Below, in pieces: positions 32,663 to 40,607 of a stretch of DNA of 49,818 nt (the first letter of the stretch is position 1; each line of letters starts with the position of its first letter). Below the pieces are notes generated by a model that worked only from the letters and a program-made list of their open reading frames with translations, made no database searches and was not told the origin of the DNA. The DNA is from ZC4RG30 sp964455685 (GTDB lineage Bacteria > Pseudomonadota > Gammaproteobacteria > Steroidobacterales > Steroidobacteraceae), in the NCBI GenBank assembly GCA_964455685.1, contig CAYVZE010000010.1, positions 1 through 49,818 of the forward strand, read 5' to 3'. A program made the position numbers and the translations under genes.

Positions 32663-34504
32663 ATGAACCTGCGCCTGCAGGGCGTTGCCGCCCTGATCCT
32701 GACCGCCTGTGCCACCGCCGCCAGCGCCGCCCAGTCCGAGGGTGAGCTGGTGTTCACCACCCAGTGCGCTGTCTGCCACGCCGCTACGCCTGCGCCCGCC
32801 GGCAGCCCCAACGAGAAGGCACCCACGCGCAGCCAGCTCGCCGAGTTCAGCGCCGAGGCGGTGCTGAACTCCCTGACCACCGGCAAGATGCAGCTGCAGG
32901 GCTCGGTGCTCACCGAGACCCAGCGCCGCGCGGTGTCCGAGTTCGCCACCGGCAAGCTGATCGCCGCCACCGCCGGCAGCACGCAGTCGGCCAACCGCTG
33001 CGCGCGCAGCGAGCCCATGGCCGACCCGGCCACCGGCCCCTCGTGGAATGGCTGGGGTAATGGCCCGGCTTCCACGCGCTTCCAGGACGCGAAGTCCGGC
33101 GGCATCACGGCCGCGGACCTGCCGCGACTGAAGCTGAAGTGGGCCTTCGGCTACACCGGCGTGGCCGCCGCGCGCACCCAGCCCACGCTGGCGGGCGGAC
33201 GCCTGTTCGTCGGCAGTGACAGCGGCGAGGTGCACGCGCTGGATCCTTCCACCGGCTGCACGCACTGGAGCTTCAAGGCCGCCGCCGGCGTACGCACCGC
33301 GCCTTCGGTGGCGCCCTACAGCATCCAGGGCCGCAGCGGCTACGCCGTGGTGTTCGGCGACCAGCGCGCCACGCTGTACGCGCTCGATGCCAACACCGGC
33401 GAAACGCTGTGGACGCTGAAGATCGACGAGCATCCGTCCGCGGGCATCACCGGCGCGCCGGCCGTGCACGACGGCCGCGTGTTCGTCGGCGTGCAGGGCC
33501 TGGGCGAGGAAGGCCGCGGCGCCACCAACAACAATCCCTGCTGCACCTTCCGCGGCAGCCTCTCGGCGGTGGACCTCAACAGCGGCAAGCTGCTGTGGAA
33601 GACCTACACCATCGAGGAGCCGAAGCCGCGCGCGAAGAACGCCGCCGGCGTGCAGATGTACGGTCCCGCGGGCGGCGCCATCTGGTCCGCCCCCTCGGTG
33701 GACGTGAAGCGCGGGCTGGTCTACGCCGCCACCGGCAATGGCTATGCCGATCCGGCGCAGCCCATGACCGATGCCGTGATCGCCTTCGACCAGAAGACTG
33801 GCAAGGTGGTATGGCACAACCAGGTATTGCCCAACGACCAGTGGGCCATGGGCTGCCAGCCCGAGAATCCCGACAATCCCGGCTGCCCGCGCGTGATGGG
33901 CCCGGACTACGACTTCTCGGCCACGCCCATCCTCACCAATGACGGCAACCGCGACCTCATCGTGGTGCCGCAGAAGTCCGGCATCGCCTTTGCGTTCGAC
34001 CCGGACGATGGCGGCAAGCTGCTGTGGAAGACCCAGTTCGGCCTGCCCAGCGGCCTGGGCGGCCAGTGGGGCGGCGCCTCCGACGGCCGCAACTTCTACA
34101 CCGGCACCAACGGCTTCCACAGCACGCCGGGCGGCATGACCGCACTGTCGCTGGCCACCGGCGAGATCGTCTGGCAGGCGCCGCCGCAGCCGCTGGCCTG
34201 CGGCGAGGCCCGCCAGGGTTGCGGCGCCGGCCAGGGCGCGGCGGTCACCGCCATCCCCGGTGCCGTGTTCAGCGGCGCGCATGACGGCGCGCTGCGCGCC
34301 TACTCCACCACCGATGGCCAGGTGATCTGGCAGTTCGACACCAACCGCGAGTTCCAGACCGTCAATGGCGTGAAGGCCAATGGCGCCAGCATGGATGGTC
34401 CCGGCCCGATCGTCGCCGGCGGCATGCTGTTCGTGAACTCCGGCTACGGCGGCCTGGTGGGCCGTCCCGGCAACGTGCTGCTGGCGTTCGAGCTCGAGAA
34501 CTAG
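32663..34504 (+). CDS. Haem-c/PQQ dehydrogenase, PVA-dehydrogenase-like
   Basis: 613 aa. Signal peptide MNLRLQGVAALILTACATAASA; then a cytochrome-c-like domain with CAVCH (residues 35-39) and a possible Met ligand in TTGKMQLQG. From about residue 120 an eight-bladed PQQ propeller follows, with tryptophan-docking blades such as GRLFVGSDSGEVHALDPSTG and VYAATGNGYADPAQPMTDAVIAFD. A vicinal Cys pair (NNNPCCTF) is typical of quinoprotein alcohol dehydrogenases. Haem first and propeller second is the order in polyvinyl-alcohol dehydrogenase. It is periplasmic; substrate unknown. Confidence 0.88.
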   Translation: MNLRLQGVAALILTACATAASAAQSEGELVFTTQCAVCHAATPAPAGSPNEKAPTRSQLAEFSAEAVLNSLTTGKMQLQGSVLTETQRRAVSEFATGKLIAATAGSTQSANRCARSEPMADPATGPSWNGWGNGPASTRFQDAKSGGITAADLPRLKLKWAFGYTGVAAARTQPTLAGGRLFVGSDSGEVHALDPSTGCTHWSFKAAAGVRTAPSVAPYSIQGRSGYAVVFGDQRATLYALDANTGETLWTLKIDEHPSAGITGAPAVHDGRVFVGVQGLGEEGRGATNNNPCCTFRGSLSAVDLNSGKLLWKTYTIEEPKPRAKNAAGVQMYGPAGGAIWSAPSVDVKRGLVYAATGNGYADPAQPMTDAVIAFDQKTGKVVWHNQVLPNDQWAMGCQPENPDNPGCPRVMGPDYDFSATPILTNDGNRDLIVVPQKSGIAFAFDPDDGGKLLWKTQFGLPSGLGGQWGGASDGRNFYTGTNGFHSTPGGMTALSLATGEIVWQAPPQPLACGEARQGCGAGQGAAVTAIPGAVFSGAHDGALRAYSTTDGQVIWQFDTNREFQTVNGVKANGASMDGPGPIVAGGMLFVNSGYGGLVGRPGNVLLAFELEN

Positions 34505-34558
34505 CGCAGCGGCCGGCAGTTTCGCGGTTCAAGCCCGCGAAGCCGCATGTGCAAGAGA

Positions 34559-34590
34559 AAAGGGCGGCGCCCGCGGGGACGCCGCCCTTT
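34559..34590. terminator. Bidirectional intrinsic terminator
   Basis: AAAGGGCGGCG (34559-34569) pairs perfectly with CGCCGCCCTTT (34580-34590), 10-nt loop, followed by GTTTT on the plus strand and preceded by A residues for the minus strand. It separates the convergent PQQ gene and dps. Confidence 0.85.
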
Positions 34591-34625
34591 GTTTTCCTGC
34601 GCTGCCCGGCGGGCAGATGACGAGG

Positions 34626-35120
34626 TTACTTGCCCTTGCCGCCCTGCTCTTCCAGCAGCGAGCGCAGCATCCACGCCGTCTTCTCGTGCGTCTGGATGCG
34701 CTGCGTGAGCAGGTCGGCCGTGGCCTCGTCGCCGGCCTTCTCGACCACCGGGAACAGCGAGCGGGCCGTGCGCACCACCGCCTCGTGGCCGGAAACCAGC
34801 TCGCGGATCATGTCCTGGGCCTTGGGCACGCCCGGGCTCTCCTTGATGGAGGAGAGCTTCACGAACTCCGCGTAGGTGCCCGGCGCGAATGCACCCAGGG
34901 AACGGATGCGCTCGGCCACCAGGTCGACCGCGGTCCACAGCTCATTGTACTGCGTCTCGAACATGAGATGCAGCGTCTGGAACATGGGACCGGTGACGTT
35001 CCAGTGGAAGTTGTGGGTCTTCAGGTAAAGCGTGTAGGTGTCGGCCAGCAGGTGGCCGAGGCCCTTGGCGATCTTTACGCGATCCTTTTCGGGAATGCCG
35101 ATGTCGATCTGGATGGCCAT
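34626..35120 (-). CDS. dps: Dps-family ferritin-like protein
   Basis: 164 aa. Dps forms a 12-subunit shell that oxidises and stores iron, protecting DNA from peroxide. The intersubunit ferroxidase residues are visible in KTHNFHWNVTGPMFQTLH and MFETQYNELWTAVDLVAERI. The C-terminus lacks a long lysine tail, so DNA binding may be weak. GGAG lies 6 nt before ATG 35120. It is the last gene of a possible operon behind the aldo/keto reductase (13-bp gap). Confidence 0.93.
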   Translation of the reverse strand: MAIQIDIGIPEKDRVKIAKGLGHLLADTYTLYLKTHNFHWNVTGPMFQTLHLMFETQYNELWTAVDLVAERIRSLGAFAPGTYAEFVKLSSIKESPGVPKAQDMIRELVSGHEAVVRTARSLFPVVEKAGDEATADLLTQRIQTHEKTAWMLRSLLEEQGGKGK

Positions 35121-35133
35121 GGAGTTCTCCGCG

Positions 35134-36078
35134 TCAGCCCGGGAGGGAATCCCAGAATTCTTCCATCTTCTTGCGCTGGGCCGCATTCGGCAAGCGCCCG
35201 CGCGCACCGGCCTGGTTGTCCTCCAGGTGCGCCAGGGTGACGGTGCCCGGGATGGTCGCCGTGACCGCCGGATGCGACACGATGTACTTGATGAAGAACT
35301 GCGCCCAGGTGCGTGCGTCGAATTCCTGCGCCGCCCACTCAGGCACCGGCACATTGGCCACGCGCGGGAAGAAGCTGCGGCCGCGGCCGCCGAAGGGCAC
35401 GTTGATCAGCACCGCGCAGCCCAGCTCCTGCGCCAGCGGCAGCACGTTGTCGGCGGCGCCGCGGTTGCCGATGGAGTAGTCCACCTGCACGAAGTCCGGG
35501 CGGTGCCTGCGCATCGCCGCCATGATGCCCTCGTACTGGTTGTCCATCGATGTGCTCATGCCGGCGTAGCGGAACTTGCCCGCGGCCTTGTATTCCTTGA
35601 TGTGCGGCATCAGCTCGTCCATGCCGTACAGGTTGTGGATCTGCATCAGGTCGATCCGGTCGACCTGCAGGCGGCTGAACGCACCGTCGAGCACCGCCTT
35701 GGGATTGGAGATGTCGCCGTTCATCGGCGTCTTGGTGGCGAGGAAGAACTGGTCGCGGTTGCCGATCTCGGCCAGCAGCCCGCCGATCATGACCTCGGAG
35801 CCGCGATAGCCGAAGGCCGTGTCGATGACCTTGCCGCCCAGCTTCGGCATCTCGGTGAGCACGCGCTTGAGCTCGGCGCGGTCGGAATCACCATAGGCAT
35901 TGGTGCCGGTGCCCACCACGGGCAGGCGCTCGCCGGTGGAAGGAACGGGCCGGGTGATCAGCTCTCCCTGGGAAGCTGCCGCGGCAAACGCCGGGCCCGC
36001 GGCCATGGCCACGCCTGCCGCAACACTCGCCTGGATGACCTGGCGCCGTGAGAACTCCTTGTCGCTGATGCCTTTCAT
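35134..36078 (-). CDS. Aldo/keto reductase, Tat-exported
   Basis: 314 aa with a Tat signal (FSRRQVIQASVAAGVAMAAG). The TIM-barrel reductase core shows the catalytic set: Asp and Tyr in VIDTAFGYRGSE, Lys in FLATKTP and His in DLMQIHNLYG; NADPH-binding SVGNRG-type YSIGNRGAADN and the C-terminal AIPGT-type ATIPGTVTLAHLEDN. Export of this normally cytoplasmic family by Tat is consistent with folding around NADP(H) before transport. Substrate unknown. Confidence 0.9.
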   Translation of the reverse strand: MKGISDKEFSRRQVIQASVAAGVAMAAGPAFAAAASQGELITRPVPSTGERLPVVGTGTNAYGDSDRAELKRVLTEMPKLGGKVIDTAFGYRGSEVMIGGLLAEIGNRDQFFLATKTPMNGDISNPKAVLDGAFSRLQVDRIDLMQIHNLYGMDELMPHIKEYKAAGKFRYAGMSTSMDNQYEGIMAAMRRHRPDFVQVDYSIGNRGAADNVLPLAQELGCAVLINVPFGGRGRSFFPRVANVPVPEWAAQEFDARTWAQFFIKYIVSHPAVTATIPGTVTLAHLEDNQAGARGRLPNAAQRKKMEEFWDSLPG

Positions 36079-36162
36079 GCTGCTCCCCTGTATTGGCGAA
36101 GAATGGCTTTGGGTGGACTGTGCGGGCAGCCTCCAAGTTCCGTCAAGGAAGGACCGGCCGCC

Positions 36163-37368
36163 TCAGCGCGCGCCCGGCAGCGCCTGCCCGGTGGGCCACA
36201 GCATCCAGAAGCGCCCCTGCGCGCGCATGCGGCCCGCGGCCTCGCCGGCCTCAGGCCCCATCCCGAAGAAGAAATCGGCCCGCAGCGCGCCACGGATCGC
36301 GCCTCCGGTGTCCTGGGCCAGCATCAGGCGCTGCAGTGGCGAGGCATCCAGCGGATGCTCGGTGGCGAGGTACAGGGGCACCCCCAGTGGCAGCAGTCGC
36401 GGATCGATGGCCAGCGATCGCCCCGCGGTCAGCGGCAGCCCCATGGCGCCCTGCGGCCCCACCGAGGGCTCACCCAGCGGCAGCTCGCGGAAGAACACCA
36501 CGCTCGGGTTGTAGTTGAACACCTCGGCCTGCCGATCAGGATGGGCCAGCAACCACTGCCGCAGCGCCGGCATGCTCACCTCGTCCAGCGTCATCTCGCC
36601 CTGCTCGACCAGGTAGCGGCCGATGGCGCGGTAGGGATGGCCGTTGACGTCGGCGAAGGCCAGGCGGATCACCGTGCCATCCTCCAGGCGCACCCGTCCC
36701 GAGCCCTGCACCTGCAGGAAGAAGGCATCGATGGCGCTGTCCACCCAGACGATTTCCTTGCCGGCCAGCACGCGCCCGTCGGCGAGCTGCGCGCGGTCCG
36801 GATAGGGTGTCACGCGCCTGCCCTGCAGCCGGCCGCGCACCCGCTCGCCCTGCAGCGCCGGGTAGAGGGAGCCCAGCTCCACGGTCACCAGGTCGTCGGG
36901 CACGGCATACAGCGGCCACTGGTACGGCCCGCCGCGACGACGCGAGCCCTGCAGCACCGGCTCGTAGTAGCCGGTCACCAGGCCCGTTTCCTGCGCCTGG
37001 CCGGCGGTCGGATCGGCCGGCTCCAGCACCAGCTTCCAAGGCTGCAGGCGCGCTTCCAGCAGTGCCCTCTGCGCTGCCGCATCGGTGAGGGGCACGGCGC
37101 GCGCCTCGGCGCAGAAGCCCGCCCAGGCCTGCGGCATGCGCGCGCTGCCGCAGCTCGCCAGCAGCGCGGGCCAGGCTGCGCGGGTGTCGTCCTGCGACCA
37201 GCCCGGCAGCTCCTGCCAGCTTGCCTGCCGGTAGCGCAGCACCGGCGGTGGCGCGGGCGCCGGTCCGGAGGGCGGAGCCTCAGGGGCGGTCGGCGTGACG
37301 CTGCAGCCCGCGGCCAGCACGGCCATCAGCAGCGCCGGCAGGGCCTTGCTGCACCGGGATGAACGCAT
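36163..37368 (-). CDS. mltA: Membrane-bound lytic murein transglycosylase A
   Basis: 401 aa. MltA cleaves glycan strands of peptidoglycan, forming 1,6-anhydro ends. The lipoprotein signal ends VLAAGCSV. Family motifs: GLVTGYYEPVLQGS, YPDRAQL, WVDSAIDAFFLQVQGSGRV, and the catalytic aspartate in the 3D domain LAQDTGGAIRGALRADFFFG. ATG 37368 is chosen over the adjoining GTG 37371. The start directly abuts the GST stop, suggesting coupling. Confidence 0.94.
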   Translation of the reverse strand: MRSSRCSKALPALLMAVLAAGCSVTPTAPEAPPSGPAPAPPPVLRYRQASWQELPGWSQDDTRAAWPALLASCGSARMPQAWAGFCAEARAVPLTDAAAQRALLEARLQPWKLVLEPADPTAGQAQETGLVTGYYEPVLQGSRRRGGPYQWPLYAVPDDLVTVELGSLYPALQGERVRGRLQGRRVTPYPDRAQLADGRVLAGKEIVWVDSAIDAFFLQVQGSGRVRLEDGTVIRLAFADVNGHPYRAIGRYLVEQGEMTLDEVSMPALRQWLLAHPDRQAEVFNYNPSVVFFRELPLGEPSVGPQGAMGLPLTAGRSLAIDPRLLPLGVPLYLATEHPLDASPLQRLMLAQDTGGAIRGALRADFFFGMGPEAGEAAGRMRAQGRFWMLWPTGQALPGAR

Positions 37369-37371
37369 CAC

Positions 37372-38061
37372 TCAGGCCGGCCGCGCGCGCAGGTCCTGCA
37401 CGATGTCCCCGTGGGAGCGGATGCCTTCCTCGTGCGCGGACTCGCGGAAGGTCTCGGCCATGCCCTCCTCGATCCATTGCCGTACCGCCGGCTGCGCCAG
37501 CAGCCGCTCCACGTAGGACATGGCCTCGCGCGGCAGCGACAGGCCGTAGGTCTGCACCCGCGTGGCCACCGGCGCGAAGAAGGCATCCACCGCGGTGAAA
37601 TCGCGGCCGCCGAGGAAGGGGCCGCCGTGGCGCGCGAAGCCGTCGTTCCACAGCTCCACCAGGCGGTGCAGGTCCTCGCCGAGCTCCTCGCTCACCTGGT
37701 GCAGCCGCACCCGCACGCCCACGCTCATCGAGCACTGCTCGCGCAGGTGCACGAAGCTGCTGTGCATCTCGGCGGCCGCGCAGCGCGCCCAGGCGCGGGC
37801 GCGCGCATCCGCAGGCCACACGCCCGGGTGGCGCTCGGCCAGGTACTCGGTGATGGCCAGCGAGTCCCACACCTTGAAGCCATCGTCCACCAGCAGTGGC
37901 ACGCGCCCGCTGGGCGAGAAGCGCCGGAAGCTGCCCTCGCCATGGTTCAGGTGGAAGGGGCGCAGCTGCTCGCGGAAGGGAATGTCCAGCGCGCGCATCA
38001 GCACCCACGGGCGCATCGACCAGGACGAGTAGTTCTTGTTGCCGACGAAAAGCTCGTACAT
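37372..38061 (-). CDS. Glutathione S-transferase family protein
   Basis: 229 aa. The thioredoxin-fold N-terminal domain has the subgroup start LFVGNKNYSSWSMRPWVLMRAL, with a serine pair in the activation position, then SPSGRVPLLVDD (cis-Pro loop) and WDSLAITEYLAE. The helical C-terminal domain carries RDFTAVDAFFAPVATRV. It conjugates glutathione to electrophiles or acts as peroxidase. It heads the GST-mltA-AKR-dps gene run, a plausible oxidative and envelope stress set. Confidence 0.9.
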   Translation of the reverse strand: MYELFVGNKNYSSWSMRPWVLMRALDIPFREQLRPFHLNHGEGSFRRFSPSGRVPLLVDDGFKVWDSLAITEYLAERHPGVWPADARARAWARCAAAEMHSSFVHLREQCSMSVGVRVRLHQVSEELGEDLHRLVELWNDGFARHGGPFLGGRDFTAVDAFFAPVATRVQTYGLSLPREAMSYVERLLAQPAVRQWIEEGMAETFRESAHEEGIRSHGDIVQDLRARPA

Positions 38062-38068
38062 GCTGGTG

Positions 38069-38076
38069 ACTATAAT
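38069..38076. promoter_or_regulatory. Overlapping divergent -10 boxes (GST / SnoaL)
   Basis: On the plus strand TATAAT (38071-38076) serves the SnoaL gene; on the minus strand TATAGT (38074-38069) ends 7 nt before the GST ATG. The GST message would be nearly leaderless, while the SnoaL gene has an AAAGGGGG ribosome site. No strong -35 is visible on either side. Confidence 0.6.
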
Positions 38077-38105
38077 CCAGCGCCGATAACAAGAAAGGGG
38101 GATCC

Positions 38106-38504
38106 ATGACCACGAGCAGCGAAGCCGCCCGGCTTGAAGCCAACAAGAAGCTGGTGCTCGAGTTCTACGACGCCGTCATCGGCCGCAAGGACTTCGAGGC
38201 CGGCCGCAAGTACATGGGCGACACCTACAAGCAGCACGCGCCCTACGCCGAGGACGGCCACGAGGGCCTGCGCAAGTTCGTCCAGTGGTTCCGCGAGAAC
38301 TTCCCCAACCACCGCTACGAGGTCAAGCGCGTGATCGCCGAGGGCGATTTCGTGGTGCTGCACCTGCACGGCACCGGCGGCCCGAATCCCCATGGCGAGG
38401 CCGTGGTCGACATCTTCCGCGTCGAGGACGGCAAGGTGGTGGAGCACTGGGACATCATCCAGCCCATCCCGGAGAAGTTCGACAATCCCAACGGGATGTT
38501 CTGA
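38106..38504 (+). CDS. SnoaL/NTF2-like protein
   Basis: 132 aa, a single SnoaL-like cone domain: ANKKLVLEFYDAVIGRKDF, YMGDTYKQHAP, GHEGLRKFVQWF, VVLHLHGTG and VVDIFRVEDGKVVEHWDIIQPIPE. Close relatives are described as nuclear transport factor 2 family proteins or predicted ester/polyketide cyclases. No signal peptide. AAAGGGGG 5 nt upstream of the ATG is a strong ribosome site. Reaction unknown. Confidence 0.88.
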   Translation: MTTSSEAARLEANKKLVLEFYDAVIGRKDFEAGRKYMGDTYKQHAPYAEDGHEGLRKFVQWFRENFPNHRYEVKRVIAEGDFVVLHLHGTGGPNPHGEAVVDIFRVEDGKVVEHWDIIQPIPEKFDNPNGMF

Positions 38505-38511
38505 TCCTGCG

Positions 38512-38544
38512 CCTGCCGCGCCGCACTAACTGCAGCGCGGCAGG
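38512..38544. terminator. Bidirectional 10-bp stem-loop
   Basis: CCTGCCGCGC (38512-38521) pairs with GCGCGGCAGG (38535-38544) between two convergent genes whose stops are 49 bp apart. There is no T-run. Confidence 0.55.
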
Positions 38545-38553
38545 GAGGGCCGT

Positions 38554-39033
38554 TCAGGGTTCCGGCGTCACCAGCGTGGCGTGGCGCGCCGCGAGCCGCC
38601 AGCCCTCTCCCTCGCGGTGCCAGACCTGCGTGATGCGGCGCAGCTGCTTCTGCCCGGCGCGCGCGCCGCCGAAGGTCACGTCCTCAGTGCCCTGCGTCAC
38701 CACCACGTCGCCCAGCACCCGCACCCATTCGGTGGTGTAGGCAGCCTGGCTGTAGGGCGGGTTTCCGCCGGCCAGCAGGTCGAGCAGTTCCTCCAGCGAA
38801 ACCGCGCCACCGGAGGGATTGATCATGCGGAAGTCGGGCGAGAACACGCCGAGCAGCGCCTCGCGGTTGCCCGAAAGCGCGACCTGCACCTGCTGCTGCT
38901 CGATCTCGCGGATCTGCTGCTCGATCCCGGCCGCAGGGGCAGTGGCCGTCGGCGGGCTGGCATCCGGGGGCGCGCAACCGGTGACGGACAGCAGGGCGCA
39001 GCAGGCCAGCGCCGGAAGGATCAGGCGTTTCAT
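38554..39033 (-). CDS. DUF4440/SnoaL-like lipoprotein
   Basis: 159 aa. The signal ends in the lipobox SVTGCAPP. The mature domain is NTF2-like: IEQQIREIEQQQVQVALSGN, FSPDFRMINPSGGAVS, VVVTQGTEDVTFGGA and ITQVWHREGEGWRLAARHATLV, the standard end of DUF4440 proteins. It is probably anchored in the inner leaflet of the outer membrane. Start ATG 39033 with GGAGA 9 nt upstream; longer frames lack the signal at the N-terminus. Confidence 0.87.
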   Translation of the reverse strand: MKRLILPALACCALLSVTGCAPPDASPPTATAPAAGIEQQIREIEQQQVQVALSGNREALLGVFSPDFRMINPSGGAVSLEELLDLLAGGNPPYSQAAYTTEWVRVLGDVVVTQGTEDVTFGGARAGQKQLRRITQVWHREGEGWRLAARHATLVTPEP

Positions 39034-39050
39034 TGTTGTTGTCTCCTGGA

Positions 39051-39353
39051 TCAGATGCGGCCGGATATTTTCATCAGCCACCAGCGCACGCCCACGAACA
39101 GGAAGCGCCAGTCCCTGAAGAACTCGGGCGGCCTGCCCTCGAAGGCATGGCCCACGAACTGCAACACCCAGCCCAGCCCGAACAGCAGCAGCGCCGGCAC
39201 CCGCAGGCCCGGCACCACGATCGACACCGCACCAAGGATGACCGCACAAAGGATCATGGGGATGCCCACCGTGTGGCAAGCCCGGTTCACAGGATGTTTG
39301 TGACTGCGCTCGTAGCGACTGATCCACTCGTCGCGCGCCATTTCCCGCGTCAT
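39051..39353 (-). CDS. Mpo1-like DUF962 membrane protein
   Basis: 100 aa from ATG 39353 (GGGGA upstream); ATG 39380 would add nine residues. Conserved DUF962 features: HKHPVNRACHTVGIPMIL, where the histidines bind iron in the yeast dioxygenase Mpo1, two hydrophobic hairpins (about 27-50 and 52-67), and GHAFEGRPPEFFRDWRF. A role in lipid alpha-oxidation is known for Mpo1 only; here it is inference. Confidence 0.86.
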   Translation of the reverse strand: MTREMARDEWISRYERSHKHPVNRACHTVGIPMILCAVILGAVSIVVPGLRVPALLLFGLGWVLQFVGHAFEGRPPEFFRDWRFLFVGVRWWLMKISGRI

Positions 39354-39493
39354 CCAGTCCCCCGGCGTCCGACGATGCATGGATGCATGGGACGCGCCCT
39401 GTCCATCGACTTCTACCGAAGCCCGCAGGGGTAAGCAAGTACGGAAAATCCACAGTGCGCGTCAGCCTGCGCCCATGTCGCTGCCCGCAGACA

Positions 39494-39910
39494 TCAGGCT
39501 GTGAACACCCGCGCCGCCGCCGCGACCTTCTCCAGCGATGCGGCCTCCAGGCTCAGGCGATGCGTGGCCGACCAGTCGAAGCCGCTGCGCGCATCTGCCC
39601 GCAGGCGCACCTCGAAACGCACCGTGTGCTGGCGATCGTGCGTGGCGGCGATGCGCAGCGTGCCATCAAAGGATTCATAGCCGCGGGTCTCGGACCAGCC
39701 CTCGCTGTCCTCGGCCAGCGACTCGAAGAAATCCACGAACGATGCCGGGTCGTCGTCACCCACCACCAGGCTGACGTGCATGGAGTGCCCCTGCAGCTCG
39801 GCGCGGTAATCCCAGCCCGGATGCGCCATCGACCGCACCGGCGGTTCACCTTCGAGCCGGAGCGTGGCCTCTTCGCCGACGAGCTCGAAGATGCGCACAT
39901 CCTGGCCCAC
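39494..39910 (-). CDS. DUF6228-like protein
   Basis: 138 aa if read from GTG 39910, one base after the PhyH stop; an upstream ATG at 39961 would overlap PhyH by 50 bp, and GTG 39898 is also possible. The sequence is a beta-sandwich-like small domain: LRLEGEPPVRSMAHPGWDYRAEL, MHVSLVVGDDDPASFVDFFESLAEDSEGW and LRIAATHDRQHTVRFEVRLR. It resembles DUF6228 as I recall it. No signal peptide. Function unknown; position suggests co-expression with PhyH. Confidence 0.65.
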   Translation of the reverse strand: MGQDVRIFELVGEEATLRLEGEPPVRSMAHPGWDYRAELQGHSMHVSLVVGDDDPASFVDFFESLAEDSEGWSETRGYESFDGTLRIAATHDRQHTVRFEVRLRADARSGFDWSATHRLSLEAASLEKVAAAARVFTA

Positions 39911-39911
39911 C

Positions 39912-40583
39912 TCAGACGGCCCTTGCCCACGCCAGCCCGTATGGAAGTTCCCGGGGACCATACAGATAGTGAAGCACCCTTCGCGGCCGCGGGACAGTGG
40001 CACGTGAGGACGCGTGCAGCAGCAGCGGCTTCATCGCCAGCACACCGCCGCGTGGCGTTGCGCAAACAACTTCTCCATGCACCTCGCGGTAGTCGTGCAA
40101 CTGTTCCGGATTCAATGGACCCAGTCGATGCGATCCGGGAATCACCCGCAGCGCGCCGTTGTCCGAAGTTGCATCATCGAGGTGCAGCCGGACCACGGTC
40201 AGCTCGTCGAGGATTTCCGCTGGCGGGCGAACGAACAGCATGCCGTCCTTCTCCAACCAGCCATCGAGCCTTGCATCCGCGACACGCTCGCGCACCGGGA
40301 TGCCCGGACCTGGCCGCAGCGGCTCCAGCCAGCTGCCGCCGGGAGACTTCTCGAAGTACGTGCACTGGACCGCAAGCGATCCGGTCAGCGCAGCGCCCAG
40401 GTCGAGCGTGTCGCGCAGGGCCATGGCAAGCCCGGCGCACCAGTCTTCCGCCAGCAGGCTATGTGTTCCTGCACCCGGGCCTCGCGCGGCAAGGCGCGCG
40501 AGGATGTCGCGGCAATGCTCATCGGACACCACCCCGGGCAGCAGCACGAAGCCGGTCAGTTCGAGAATGGAGCGCGCGTCCAC
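39912..40583 (-). CDS. Phytanoyl-CoA dioxygenase (PhyH) family protein
   Basis: 223 aa, GTG start. Fe(II)/2-oxoglutarate oxygenase of the PhyH family: LTGFVLLPGVVSDEHCRDI start, iron ligands His and Asp in VRLHLDDATSDNGAL, RVIPGSHRLGPL, and distal His plus 2-oxoglutarate Arg in LLLHASSRATVPRPRRVLHYLY. Ribosome site is poor, so the start is less certain. It sits in a tight minus-strand set with a SnoaL protein upstream (24 bp) and the DUF6228-like gene downstream (1 bp). Substrate unknown. Confidence 0.85.
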   Translation of the reverse strand: MDARSILELTGFVLLPGVVSDEHCRDILARLAARGPGAGTHSLLAEDWCAGLAMALRDTLDLGAALTGSLAVQCTYFEKSPGGSWLEPLRPGPGIPVRERVADARLDGWLEKDGMLFVRPPAEILDELTVVRLHLDDATSDNGALRVIPGSHRLGPLNPEQLHDYREVHGEVVCATPRGGVLAMKPLLLHASSRATVPRPRRVLHYLYGPRELPYGLAWARAV

Positions 40584-40607
40584 CAGGAGTGATGATCACC
40601 TTGCTGG

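Noticed and set aside
34523..34539. Perfect tRNA-like T-arm (5-bp stem, 7-nt loop TTCAAGC)
   Set aside because: No matching acceptor, D or anticodon arms exist upstream, where the PQQ gene still codes; it is a chance stem or at most a tRNA remnant.
39374..39390. GATGCATG direct repeat upstream of the DUF962 gene
   Set aside because: Only two 8-bp copies, no other symmetry or spacing signal; likely chance.
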